Below the pieces are notes generated by a model. The model did no database searches. It saw only the letters and a list, made by a program, of their open reading frames with translations, and had not been told where the DNA came from. The position numbers and the translations under genes were made by a program. 64,000 bases of DNA from Pachyseris speciosa (Eukaryota > Cnidaria > Anthozoa > Scleractinia > Pachyseridae), in the NCBI GenBank assembly GCA_016490735.1, contig JAEMWC010000023.1:1081001-1145000 (forward strand), given 5' to 3'. This document shows, one piece after another, positions 43,046 to 53,440 of the stretch (within the stretch, counting starts at the first letter, position 1; each line of letters opens with the position of its first letter).

Positions 43046-43700
43046 TTCCATTGTTTAACCTGTCGAGTGTTCCGTGGATCTTGTTGCTTTGATTTACAGT
43101 TTTAAAAAGCTGTCTTTTCCTTCTGAGAACGGCATACTCGGCCGCTAGCAGCCATTTTGATGTCAAAAGCAAGAATGTTACCCGGCACAACCTTGCGCGC
43201 CTAGTTTCATCAAATCGGGAACGCTTCCCATACTACAAACACATTTCTTACATTTCTTACATTTTTGAAATTCCTTGTATATATTTACGCGGGGACTCCT
43301 AGAGTGCCTCCTCGGATTTTGGCCTCTGGGCCAAAACCCTGCGGGGGCAAAAACTGTACACTATACATTAATCAGTTAGAAAAACGACAGAATAAGACCT
43401 CCATTTCTATGATAAACTTCTTGGAGGTGACAGTTGCCACCATGGTTAATTTACGCGAAGAAAAAGGGCGCTGACAATTCTGCAATTTAAATCGGTTGTC
43501 AGTTCCGAAGACAATCAACGAGCGAGGACTGAATGATTATTCATACATGAACAAATGCAGCAATTCATACTTACAACTCACACTCTTTATTTTCGCCTCA
43601 TTACTCCGGGCTAAAATAAAGCAAGTTTTATAACACTACACAAACAGCAGAAAAAAAGTCGGCAGTCAAGTTGTTAGTTTTATCTTCGACACAACTTATT
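43046..43700 (+). other. End of a larger insertion and GPCR upstream flank
   Basis: Up to about 43355 the sequence has no counterpart in other GPCR units. From 'gtacactatacattaatcagttag' it matches 12995 onward and 1110-1400. 'cctcggattttggcctctgggccaaaaccctgcgggg' is a short hairpin at about 43311. No gene is supported. Confidence 0.55.
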
Positions 43701-44544
43701 AGGGCTGTTTACACGAGAGAAAATAAGCCACTGCTTACTCCGGCCGTGGCTTACATAAGACGCGAAAGGAATCATTTATACGAGTACGGCGTACATAAGA
43801 CGCGAACTGCTCGTATAAATAGTTCACGGCTTAGTTCGCGGCCAGGCGTACGTTTCTCAAAACTCCGGAAACCATTTCGGGCCCGAAAAGTATTTTTCAA
43901 GTCGGTTTTATATCGCTTGGTACTGGCTTTTTGAGAAACCTAGCCCAATGTATTTCTCAATTTTATAGCGTTCTTTCTTAAAAGATAATTACAAATATTA
44001 GAAATCGAATTTATGGTAATGAACCTAATGGATGTAAAATAGTTTTTTGGGCCCGAAACGTTTTCCGGAGTTTCGAGAAACGCACGCCAGATCGGTCTAA
44101 CGATGACGTAGATGACGTAGGAGCTATTTCTAATTCAGCGCATATTAGCATTATTTGCTTCTCGTCTGCGGCACTCCAAATGTTTATTTTTTTAGATGAA
44201 TCCGTCGTGCTCACCATTTTCCACTTTTTGAAGGATGTAAATGTAAACAGAACTCTTTTTTCCCGCCACTGCAGCGCGCGTCTCTCAGCCGTGAAGGTCT
44301 GGGTATAAATGAATAAGAGCATGCGCAGCAATCGTTCACGGCTTCAGCAAGCCACGGACAACGTTTGAGTGCAAGGTAAGCCGCTGCTAGGATAAGCCCA
44401 ACCCAAAACCCCTCGGCCAGGATATGCCGCGGCTTGAGTTGGCCGTGGGTTGAATAAGCCGTGAACGTAGATTTTGTGCCATTAATACGAGGAGTTCGCG
44501 GCCAGAGTAAGCCGCGGCTTATTTTCTCTCGTATAAACGGCCCT
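43701..44544. mobile_element. Harbinger-like MITE with ATT target duplication
   Basis: The ends AGGGCTGTTTACACGAG and CTCGTATAAACGGCCCT are inverted, and sub-terminal 'aaaataagcc' and 'ggcttatttt' extend the pairing. ATT flanks both sides. The empty site is visible in paralogous units ('aacttattgtcaccaaaac' at about 9125). It is the same family as 48729-49378. A second MITE (43843-44090) is nested inside. Confidence 0.88.
43843..44090. mobile_element. MITE nested in the Harbinger-like MITE
   Basis: 'aggcgtacgtttctcaaaactccgg' and 'ccggagtttcgagaaacgcacgcc' are inverted, with 'tttcgggcccgaaaa' just inside each end. It is non-coding. Confidence 0.75.
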
Positions 44545-45283
44545 ATTGTCACCAAAACAAATCAAAAATGGCTATTAAATCGGTGATTAATAAAACAGCT
44601 AGGCAAGCGGCGATGCGGCAATTGCAAATAAAGTGGAAGGTAAAGTAGAAAATAATAGCGGTTAAAGGACGGTTGGCACAGAAAAAAGCCGAAGAATCAA
44701 GTTTTGTTTAAAGACCAATCGCTGCATGCAGCATCCATGGTGAAAGTGCCAGAGTGTCACTGGGGTTGCTGTATTTTCATTACTAAAATGTAAAGGAAAA
44801 CAAGGCTGCTTGTAGACTGAAAACAGTAAATCAAAACGACAAAATTAAGAAAGAAGAAAAACGTTAACGCTTATTAATTAGAAATTGTTTTTTCACCAAA
44901 TTGGAGCTTCTGTTGCGTCATAGATATTTTTTCGCTTCTTTACAAAAGAGCTGCAGTACCGTAAGTCTTTGTGAAGTGAAATGTACCAGCTATTTTTATT
45001 ATTGCTATTAGAAATTAAACGACCGAATATAAACGCACCGGTGTAAGTCATTCGCTGAGGTGCTAATTGAAACTTACTGCATTAAAAGATCTCACAGGAC
45101 AAGCTTTAATGAGTTAAGATGCCAATAAAATATGACTTACTTTATAAATATCATGGAATATTCTTGATACTGCCATTAAATTTTGACGAATTAATTTGAC
45201 ATATATGGCATGTAATTACGTACTTCGGTCATCAATAAGGCACGCCATAAACAACAATTCGCTTTCTCGTGCTCTGAAGTAAA
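44545..45283 (+). other. Upstream flank and leader of GPCR copy 4
   Basis: It matches 9125-9872 in front of the intact copy, including the final leader 'ggcacgccataaacaacaattcgc'. No gene is present. Confidence 0.7.
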
Positions 45284-45982
45284 ATGACGATGACAAACTC
45301 TACTGCAGATACAAACCAAGGCCGAGGATCAAACGGAACCTTGTATTACTCCAAAGAATTTGCTGGATACAGTAACAATGTGCTGATCGTCCTCATAGCA
45401 CTAAACGTTATTGTGTCCGTCACCGCATCTCTGGGGAATGCTCTGATCCTAGCTGTTTCGTAACCTGGCGACAACTGATCTTGCTGTCGGTATCATTTTT
45501 GAGCCTTTTTATATCACTTGTCTAATATCTGTGTTAAATCAACAATGGAATATTTCTCGCTTCGTAATTGTGAGTTTCGTGATCACAGCCTTTATTTTTT
45601 GTATAGTGTCACTGTTAACACTGACCGCAATAAGCGTGGACAGACTTCTCGTTCTGTTGTTAGTGCTCAGATACAGACAACTTGTAACTTTGAAGGACAG
45701 CAGGATCGAAACTTTCTTCCGAACAGAACGCGATACAAAAAGACAGTGTACAGTGCGCTGTGGGTGCAGGTAGCATTAGTTCTTTGTTATCTACCATATG
45801 CTATAAAAGACATTGTTCGCCTTCAAAGAGGGCTATCGCCATCCCTTTTCATTTCTGACTTCTTCACGACTTTCGTTTTGCTAAATTCGTCATTTAACCC
45901 AATTCTTTACTGTTGGAAGATAAGAGAAGTGCGTCAAGCAGTGAAAGAGATAGTCAGAAGACTGTTTTGTTCATCAAGTTAA
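45284..45982 (+). pseudogene. Class A GPCR pseudogene, copy 4
   Basis: It begins ATGACGATGACAAACTC and reads through TM1. A 44-base deletion at about 45450 (intracellular loop 1) then shifts the frame to a stop at once (GTTTCGTAA). TM2 and TM3 with an intact VDRLLVLLL follow in another frame. A second deletion at about 45695 fuses the end of intracellular loop 2 to loop 3 (ttgaag|gacagcag), removing TM4 and TM5. TM6 and TM7 (CYLPYAIKDIV, NSSFNPILY) are open to the stop at 45980. Both deletion points share 2-3 bases with the lost end. Confidence 0.93.
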
Positions 45983-46854
45983 TGCTTACATTTTATACTA
46001 CTTTGCATGCGTTTTATTCTACTATCATTTGACAGTAAAAAATGAAAATCAGTACTTAAAACACCTCCTCTTTGTTTTTTATAAGCTACAAGGTAGTAAG
46101 AAGACCAATATAGTTCTTGCGGTAAACAGTAAAATAGCGAATGGACTGGTGTGAAATTTTTTCTGGATGTTTTAGAAGAGTAGAAGGAAGAAAACTGGTT
46201 ACCGGCCGATGTGTGTGTAATGTGTTATTCGAGAGTCATTTTATTCCCTGAATACATTTCCGACTTAGATTTAAAAATTTTATCAGGTTAATGACTCGGC
46301 GAGCTTGTTTAACCATCTCACGTACTGAAAAGCTGCGTGCACGGCGGAAATAACGCATAACATCAGGGAACAAGGGTAGGAAAGTGTTTGGCGAAATATG
46401 TTACACATCTTGGACAATTTCATTTAAAATGATTCAGTTCTCTATCTTAAATTCGGGATTTTGAAACAAAAATGTTTTGGTGAAGAAGAAACATGATGAT
46501 GAACCGGCAAATTTACTGCTTTGTCATGTTTTAGACTTCTCCATTTCACGACGAGAAAAACAAACAAAGAAGGATCAGGATGCAAAATGTCGAATCCCAG
46601 AGAAGAATCAAAGTGCTCTTAGAGCCAGCTCATTCATGTAATGGGCAATGATTTATTTTTAAAAAAGTAATTCATGTAATGGGCAATATTTACATTGCTT
46701 TGGGTTGAAATACTGCATATCCAGAATATTTGGTAAGCTAGCAGTAATCAGAGATCATTGGAGTACATTCGTTCTCAATCCAATCCCCACACTGTGCAGA
46801 AAGAGCAACCATTGTATTTCATTTGTGCATTATTAAGCATGGAAATTGTACACA
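45983..46854 (+). other. 3' flank of GPCR copy 4
   Basis: It matches 10803-11300 and the first bases of the window up to about 46600. A small duplication ('attcatgtaatgggcaat') occurs at about 46631 and 46670. No gene is present. Confidence 0.65.
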
Positions 46855-47150
46855 TTGGGAGGTGCAGTGGCCTAATAGCTTGTGTGTTTGACTCTAGATT
46901 GAGCAGTCCTGGTTCAAGCCCTGATCAGGACAGTACGTTGTGTTCTTGGGAGGGCACTTTACTTACTTTCGCAGTGCCTCTCTCTACCCAAGTGTATAAA
47001 TTAGTACTGGCAAATTTAATGCTGGGGGTATCCCTGCAATGGAGTAGCATCCCATCTGAGGGAGAGTAGGAATTTTTGGAGTTGCTTCATGCTAAGGATA
47101 CCGTGATAAGCTCTGGCCTTATAGGCCACTTGGTTCGTATGCAGACTTAA
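46855..47150 (+). mobile_element. tRNA-derived SINE
   Basis: The head has an A box in 'gtggcctaatagcttgtg' and a B box in 'ggttcaagccc', about 45 bases apart as in tRNA genes. A ~200-bp body follows, including 'cagtgcctctctctacccaagtg', 'atcccatctgagggagagtagg' and the tail 'gataagctctggccttataggccacttgg'. The end near 'ttaattataccttttt' resembles a pol III stop. The 103-codon frame over it is fortuitous. Confidence 0.75.
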
Positions 47151-47797
47151 TTATACCTTTTTAGAGATGTCCAATAAAATAATTAGTAGTTACATTAAAT
47201 TGTGTTCCTGTAGAACAGCTGAGAGTCACAGAAAAAAAATCTATGTATAATCCCTATGGGACAGTTTGAGCTGGCTCCTCTTCAGTTTTGTTACTCTATT
47301 TGTAAGTTTATATCATTTACTTCTACTGTAATTAATTTTTAATACTTTCAATTTAACAAATTGACCGCATTTTTTATGCATCTGTTCTGTTATTGATCAT
47401 GAATTTCATCACAACATTGTCAAAGTAGCTGTGGATCCATGAGGCAATAGCAGAGTGGATCCAGAGACTACTTTGACAATGTTACTACAAAATTCATTGT
47501 CAATAGCAGGACAGACGCATGAAAAACTGCCGTCAATTTGTTTTTTACAATAACAAATCATCAAATTGTCCGCTCTCGGCCCTTGTTACGTCATAAGTTC
47601 ATGTGTCTGTCCGCATATTGACAATAAAAATTAGCTAATGAGCGTGCGAGAATTTCGCAGTTATTGTAAAAATAAAATATGGATGTGAACAAAAAGAACG
47701 TTTTTAATGTTCAATGTTCTCAAGATGACATGGAGTAAAGATGGATAAGGAGATTGCTGTTCAGTATCTAATAACAGTGTTCTTTCAGCAGTTTTTA
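47151..47797. other. Intergenic sequence with a fold-back
   Basis: 47356-47541 is an imperfect palindrome: 'caaattgaccgca...cattgtcaaagtag' pairs with 'ctactttgacaatg...tgccgtcaatttg'. It is a likely MITE. The rest has no recognised content. Confidence 0.6.
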
Positions 47798-48080
47798 AAC
47801 GAGAACAAAATTTACCACTAACTTCATGAACAATTTCGAAAAAAAGTAGAAACTTAAAGTTTGCCCATAACTAGTGTCAGTTCAGACTGGACTTACATGT
47901 TGTTTTCTAAAACTGAAAAGTTGTTTGTTTTTATAGGTTTCTTCTTATTCAGTGTTTGCATCCATGTCTTCCACCTTCTTAGATTCAATTGTGTTCCCTT
48001 GTTTACAAGTATGAGTAGGTCACATTCTTTATCTAAGAAAGGGTTTTTTTTTTCAATCATCTGACACGAGAGCTTTAAAG
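47798..48080 (-). pseudogene. Degenerate duplicate of the 3' end of the OB-fold gene
   Basis: 'tttcttcttattcagtgtttg', 'cttagattcaattgtgtt', 'cttgtttacaa' and 'tcaatcatctgacacgagagctt' match 48229-48515, the 3' part of the neighbouring gene and its downstream flank, in the same orientation. Homology stops at the LSCQMIEET region. It carries several indels and is not translatable. Confidence 0.75.
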
Positions 48081-48728
48081 AACAAAATTAATGCTATAAA
48101 CACAAGGTGGATATTCACTCACCAAACAAAACCTAACAAACAAAAGGAACTTTTAAATGTATTACCTGTACATTCTCAACATATCGGATGCATTGCCACA
48201 TGAACAAGCAGATTACTGTGACTAAACGTAAACAAAACTTATACTACCAAGCTTAACTTCATAAGCAATTTTGAACAAAAGCGGAAACTTTGCCCACAAC
48301 TTGTCAGTTCTGTCTTGCCTTACACAGTGTTCACATTGTTTTCCAAAACAGTGAAGTACTTTGTTTTTGTTTTAATCAGTTTCTTCTTATTCAATGTTTG
48401 ACGCTACTTCTGCTACCTTCATAGATTCAATTGTTTTATCTTGTTTACAAACTTTAAAGGTTATATCCTTTATCAAAAGAAGGGTTTCCTCAATCATCTG
48501 ACACGAGAGCTTCCTGACATCGGTCTCCACGATACTATAACCATCCGTTGTTGAAATGGACTCGAACATGGCGTTGAGAGCTGCATAAGAGCAATAAAAC
48601 CGGCCAATGTTTTCTGCACCCTGCATAATAACTATATTTGCAGATACAGTAGAAGACATGCTCTCTTTGAGCGTGCTTAGGCTGCACGAAGAACATTTCA
48701 TAAACTCTGAGTTGTCAGCAGCATCATT

Positions 48729-49378
48729 AGGGCCGTTTATACGAGAGAAAATAAGCCGCGGCTTGCTCTGGCCACGGCTTACATAAGACGCGAACACTCC
48801 GTATAAATGGTACAAAATCTACGTTCACGGCTTTCTCACGCTGCGGCTTATCCTGGCCTAGGAGTTTTTACTCGTATAAATGGTTCCTTTCGCGTCTTAT
48901 GTAAGCCGCGGTCAGAGTAAAGGCCATGTTACACGAGGCAATTTTTCTTGCAACTCGCAACGCAACGATGACGAATAAAAAACCTTTCAAGTTGCAGAGG
49001 GTATGTTACACGTTGGCAACTTTTTTCGCAACTTGCCACGCGTACAATAACAAACAAGATGGCGGACGCCATCTTGAAATCTCCCGCGAGCGAAAGATGA
49101 GCTCTGATTGGCCCATTCTGACAAAATTGTTGTTGCGAGTTGCAGAGGGGATGTCACACGCAAGCAACTTGTCTCGCAACGTTGCGAAAAGTAGAGGGTC
49201 GTTCTACTTTTCTTGCAACTCGCAACGCAACAATTGCAGTTGCAAAATGGGGTGTTACACGTGAATTTTTTCTTGCAACTTGCAACGCAACGTTTGTTGC
49301 GTTGCAAGTTGCAAGAAAAATTGCCTCGTGTAACATGGCCTTAAGCCGCGGCTTATTTTCTCTCGTATAAACAGCCCT
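48729..49378. mobile_element. Harbinger-like MITE inserted in the OB-fold gene
   Basis: The ends AGGGCCGTTTATACGAGAG and CTCTCGTATAAACAGCCCT are inverted, with ATT duplicated at 48726-48728 and 49379-49381. It is the same family as 43701-44544. It is interrupted by the MITE at 48921-49341. Confidence 0.9.
48921..49341. mobile_element. MITE nested in the Harbinger-like MITE
   Basis: The ends AGGCCATGTTACACGAGGC and GCCTCGTGTAACATGGCCT are perfect inverted repeats that extend on through 'aatttttcttgcaact'. TAA is duplicated at 48918-48920 and 49342-49344. The uninterrupted host sequence ('cagagtaagccgcgg') is seen in the sister MITE at about 44503. Inside, 'gcaactcgcaacgcaac' variants recur six or more times in both orientations. 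Confidence 0.9.
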
Positions 49379-50317
49379 ATTATTTCGAATACGGCCTTTG
49401 CAATTAATGCAAATGTACAGTTTGTTTACGTCAATTGCTAATATTTTCCCATCGATGGCTTCAAGTTCTTTCTCTTTTGGTTTCAATTCCTCTGCGGCTG
49501 TTGAACTTTCACTGGAAACCACAATTTGCTCGCTGCAAATGGTAATTTGCGAGTCCTTGGTGGCATTAAGGTACTTCTTCTTGAAAAAGCTTACTCTCAA
49601 TTCGCTGAAGAGGTATGATTTTTCCTTTTCAACTTTGTCAATCATGTCCTCCCAAATTGTAACTGGAATAGCAGCCGTCGTATCGACAATGATAAGCTCG
49701 CACTTTCTCAATTGTTTTCTCATGTTATGGGAATAAACAGTGTCTACTTGAGACTTCGAAACGACTTTGGCCTTTACCGACACAATGTCGCCATTCGTGC
49801 TGTCATCGAGAATCTTCTTCACTGATGCATTGTTCAATCCTCCTGAAATGTCGTTCCACGGAAATGACAAACTCTTGGTAGCCATTACTTTGGAATAGTT
49901 ATTGAATCTGTATTCCGTAGTGTCCGGTTCATACTTGCGCTTCTGAGGGCTTAAACTAGTGAGACGAACCGCCGCTTTCGAGTTTTCCTTTTCTTTCACC
50001 TCCTGCCACTTGTCCGCAACAAAACACACAACCCTTCGACTTTCATCCCTTTCTTGTACCTTGAAATCAAAATACCTCGATCCTGACGAAGGCACTTTTA
50101 CCTCAGAAACTTTATGTATGTAGCCTTCCACATCTTTAGATTTACCCATCGAATCTACAGAAGTACGAGATGGCGAAGAAGGTTGTTTACCTGCCATATT
50201 CGATAGGATCTGCAGCTTAGAACCTGTTGTTGACGCGAGTGAATGAACGTGAACGTGAGCACGTGCTTTCTCTGTCAACATGCAGCGCGGGAGGGAATGG
50301 GTACCACACATCTCCAT

Positions 50318-51019
50318 AGAAACAAATCGGCCGCCATTTTGTAATTACCCCCATTTGTTTCCTAAAGCATTTTTCTAAGCATATGTTTTTTTTAAGAGAA
50401 CAGTCGTCTGGGAAACAATCGTGAATTGTGAGCTTGAAGGTGAGTATTTTTCGGATTATATTCCGTGACAAAGCTGAAAGGGCTGGAAAGTATAATTGCT
50501 GAAGCATGCTGAAGCGATAGTCATTTTCCTAAATTATTCACAATGTTTACGTTCCCTATACACAATTGAACATAAAATATATTTTTGCAGTTGAACACTT
50601 GTGAAAATTGTTGTGTTAAAACTTTTTTTCTGTTCTGTTGTTGTCATAGCTGGAGGCAAATAAATTTTACGCGGTGGCCACCGTGATATATTTATTTATA
50701 TTTTCTCTATGTCTGCGTGAAATTATAATCTCACTTGTGTGTACACAAATTGTACCGGTAATTGATGCACACCAAAGGCAGGTAGTAGAAAATGATCTTA
50801 ACTATCTTTTAACAATACGTGGGATGATAAGTTGAGAATTATGGTTTCCATTGTTTTTAGGTATATCTTTAGTCAGATAAGTTGTCATTATTCTCACTTT
50901 AACATACCGGTATTATACTGGTTTAAATTCCTCATTTGCTTTCAGTGGTTTCACCAAGTTTCACATCACTCATCATTATGAAAACTATGAAGGGCAAGGA
51001 GGTCTGTTCCTTTGAAAGA
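50318..51019. other. Intergenic sequence, nothing recognised
   Basis: This is the region upstream of the OB-fold gene. No coding signature is seen. Confidence 0.5.
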
Positions 51020-51430
51020 CGCAGTATTCAGCTACGTATACGAATGTTGTCGTTACCGTACAATTCCTTCTTACAATGTGCTGAAGTCAGAAATACATTT
51101 CCACGTACAGCTATGACCATGCCATTTTGTTCCATTACACAATTAATTCTTTGTTATCTACTGTATGGTAGTTTGACATCAGTTAAATTGTTCATCGGTA
51201 AACAGCAAATGTTCCAGATCCCAATTAGCTGACATGATTTTAAAGGGACAGTATTCAGCTGGGATTGTTGTCATATCACAGTAAAATTTCTTCTTGAAAT
51301 GTTTTCAGATCAGAAATGCACGTTGATCACCATGACCATGCAATTTGGTTTCATTTGACATTCCTGTTATCTACTGTATGGTAGTTTGATACAGGTGCAT
51401 TGTTTAGCTGGAAACAGCAAGTCCCAGATG
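51020..51430 (+). repeat. Tandem duplication of ~200 bp, diverged
   Basis: 'acagtattcagct', 'attccttcttacaatgtgctgaagtcagaaat', 'gaccatgccattttg' and 'gttatctactgtatggtagtttga' at 51023-51235 recur in order at 51248-51425. A 98-codon frame over the first copy is not conserved in the second, so it is not supported as a gene. Confidence 0.7.
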
Positions 51431-51956
51431 CTGCTATGATCTTCAGCTCTTGCAAATGCTTTGAATTATACCAGTATAAAGGCATCAGTGATTGTTCAGC
51501 TGCATTTGGGAGATCCTTTTGTCTTTTTGCATTGATAAATCTGTGTGTTGTGTTTTTCTTTTCCACACTGCTATAGGTGTTCCTGTAAATTGTTGGAAAA
51601 GTTCATGTTATTATGAAAAGCTATATAACCTGCTTAGTCTTTTAGGCTGGATATATGTGTAAACTTAGCTGCCTTGTGTGCTGAAGGGCCCAAGAAACTT
51701 AAGACAGGGAGGCGAGCCAGGAGGCTCCCTGTCTTGTTTGATGGTGGTTTTGGTGAATTTGTCTGTGGATGCATTATGGTTTAAAATTAGTATGAGCCTG
51801 TGTACTCCAAAATATAATAAATTAACCTGGAACCTTGTACATGTATGTAACATGGTAAACATGTTATGCAAATAAAGTTGTTATGTAATATTACATATTT
51901 CAAAATATTATGTATGATGCTACAGAAGTCATTATTTTAAAAATTAAAATTACTAC
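51431..51956. other. Intergenic sequence and presumed Helentron 3' end
   Basis: 'aagacagggaggcgagccaggaggctccctgtcttg' at about 51701 is a strong hairpin (cagggag/ctccctg). Its position about 250 bases past the last Helentron codon makes it a candidate 3'-terminal structure, but no boundary can be fixed. Confidence 0.4.
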
Positions 51957-52460
51957 TTAAGTTTTGAATGAAATAAACAGTGGTTTGTGATCACTGAAGT
52001 ATGACTCAAGGATACCTGAAGAGTGTACAAAATTTGGAATATTGGTATAGATATGATCTATCAGTGAGCGATAGTCTGTGGTGTACTGCTTTATTAGCTG
52101 TGTATAACCTCTTCCTTCTATCAAACATCTTGTTAGTGCTTTTTGCTCAGAAGTCTTTTCTAACAAGTTGAGATTAAAATCACCAAGGAGTACAACTCGG
52201 ATGTCAGGAGTTGTTAATTTTGAGTCATGAAGATGATTTAGAGCACCGATAAAGTTTGCCAAATTTACATTTGAAGTTGATCTGTAAATACCAATAACAT
52301 GCAGGTTTGGAATTGGTTGGTCAACAACTGTTATTGTTATTTCTACTCCATTGCAGTCAAATCTGTGGGGAATTGCTCTACAGTGATACTGGGCCTTAAC
52401 AGCTGAACAGCTAGACAGCTGAACCATAGCAACTTCTGGTTGGTGATTGATTGTAGTCAT
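51957..52460 (-). pseudogene. Helentron AP endonuclease, C-terminal part
   Basis: This frame holds the endonuclease catalytic segments VVLLGDFNLNLLEK (GDFN) and YFSDHKPLFI (SDH), then ends FISFKT-stop. It belongs to the exonuclease-endonuclease-phosphatase family that Helentrons share with LINEs. A frameshift at about 52440 separates it from the N-terminal part at the end of the helicase frame. Confidence 0.85.
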
Positions 52461-53440
52461 TTCTGTATAGTGTAAATCCTTCTATGTTATACACATCATC
52501 TCTGTCCAATGCACAAAGTCTAGTTTCAACAAAAATGTTTACATCAGCTTTTTGAATGTTGTAATCATTTCGCACATCATCAATGTGAAGATGTAAGGAT
52601 CTAACATTATGAAATACAATTGTAATGGAGTCATTTAGAGTTTTGAGTGTCACTAAAGGTACAAGGTTTGCTTGGGACCTTAGTCTATTCATCTCATTCA
52701 CAACCTTTTCATTTACCCTTATTTTATGCTCATTTAAGTTGATGATATGTAGACTCGAACTGTTACGAACTCGACTTAAGCCTACATAGTGCATGTGCTC
52801 TTGAGTGGAGCATGGGAAATCAACAACTACGGCATTTAGTGTGTCACCTTGACAACGGTGAATTGTTTTTGCGCTTGCTGCTCTTAATGGAAACTGTCTG
52901 CGAAGAATCTGAACTTGACTTTTCCGATTTATTCTGAACTGCCTTGTTACTTCTAGAATTGGTGTCCATGTCTTATCTATAATAGCTGTGGTGTTGTATA
53001 GATGAGAATTTTCTCTGCGTTGGTTTTTACCGATGTCAGCATCAGGAAATAATACCCATATAATACTAGGTCTACTAGAGTTTTCCACCCGATAGTCAAT
53101 TTTTTTAATGACACATTCTGCACCATTTGTTAAACCATCTGTTACATTAACATTTGTAGTTAAATCATATTTTGCATTTGTAGCTATTGAGGTAAGTGAA
53201 TATAAACCCATTGTTTTTGTTGGATCATTAGGTATTTTGTCCTTCATTTGTTTCTTATGGTCATCAGAAATATCTCCAACTACAATGTCTATTGCTTTTA
53301 TCTGACATTTGTCACTTTCACATTTAGCATACATGCTGTTGTTGTGTGCATTTACTGATGCATTTGTAGTAAACAAATGGGTTGTTTCCATGAGGTAATT
53401 TTCATCTCCTGGGGCTGTGTGTAAAACCCTTTCCTTTAAA
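52411..53440 (-). pseudogene. Helentron helicase C-terminal half and endonuclease N-terminus
   Basis: The frame contains HLFTTNASVNAHNN, then late superfamily 1 helicase motifs: AKTIHRCQGDTLNAVVVDFP (motif V) and HMHYVGLSRVRNSSSLHI (motif VI). After a short linker the AP endonuclease begins (ITIVFHNVRSLHLHIDDVRN, FVETRLC). It shifts out of frame at about 52440. Its 5' limit is where the ~1.4-kb interruption ends; the first residues (FYLKER) may come from that insert. Confidence 0.85.

Larger units (their letters stand above)
48387..50197 (-). pseudogene. RPA1-like OB-fold and zinc-finger protein, split by a MITE
   Basis: The minus-strand frame starts at MAGKQPSSPSRTSVDSMGKS (50195-50197; an upstream in-frame start at 50317 adds 40 weak residues). 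A first OB-fold-like segment lies at about residues 20-110 (VEGYIHKVSEVKVPSSGSRY, FVADKWQEV). A second lies at 140-250 (KSLSFPWNDISGG, GDIVSVKAKVVSKSQ, TIWEDMIDKV). A C4-type finger starts with CINCKGRI and is then cut at 49381 by a MITE. The frame resumes at 48725 with CSSC, the finger's second pair, and ends at 48387. Without the MITE the protein would be about 385 residues. The domain order is like the large RPA subunit, which binds single-stranded DNA. As it stands the protein is truncated inside the finger with MITE-encoded residues. Confidence 0.8.

Noticed and set aside
43671..44555. Open frames of 87-114 codons on both strands
   Set aside because: They lie wholly in a palindromic MITE and mirror each other.
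48926..49370. Open frames rich in 'LATRNAT' residues
   Set aside because: They are translations of the repeated 'gcaactcgcaacgcaac' motif in the nested MITE.
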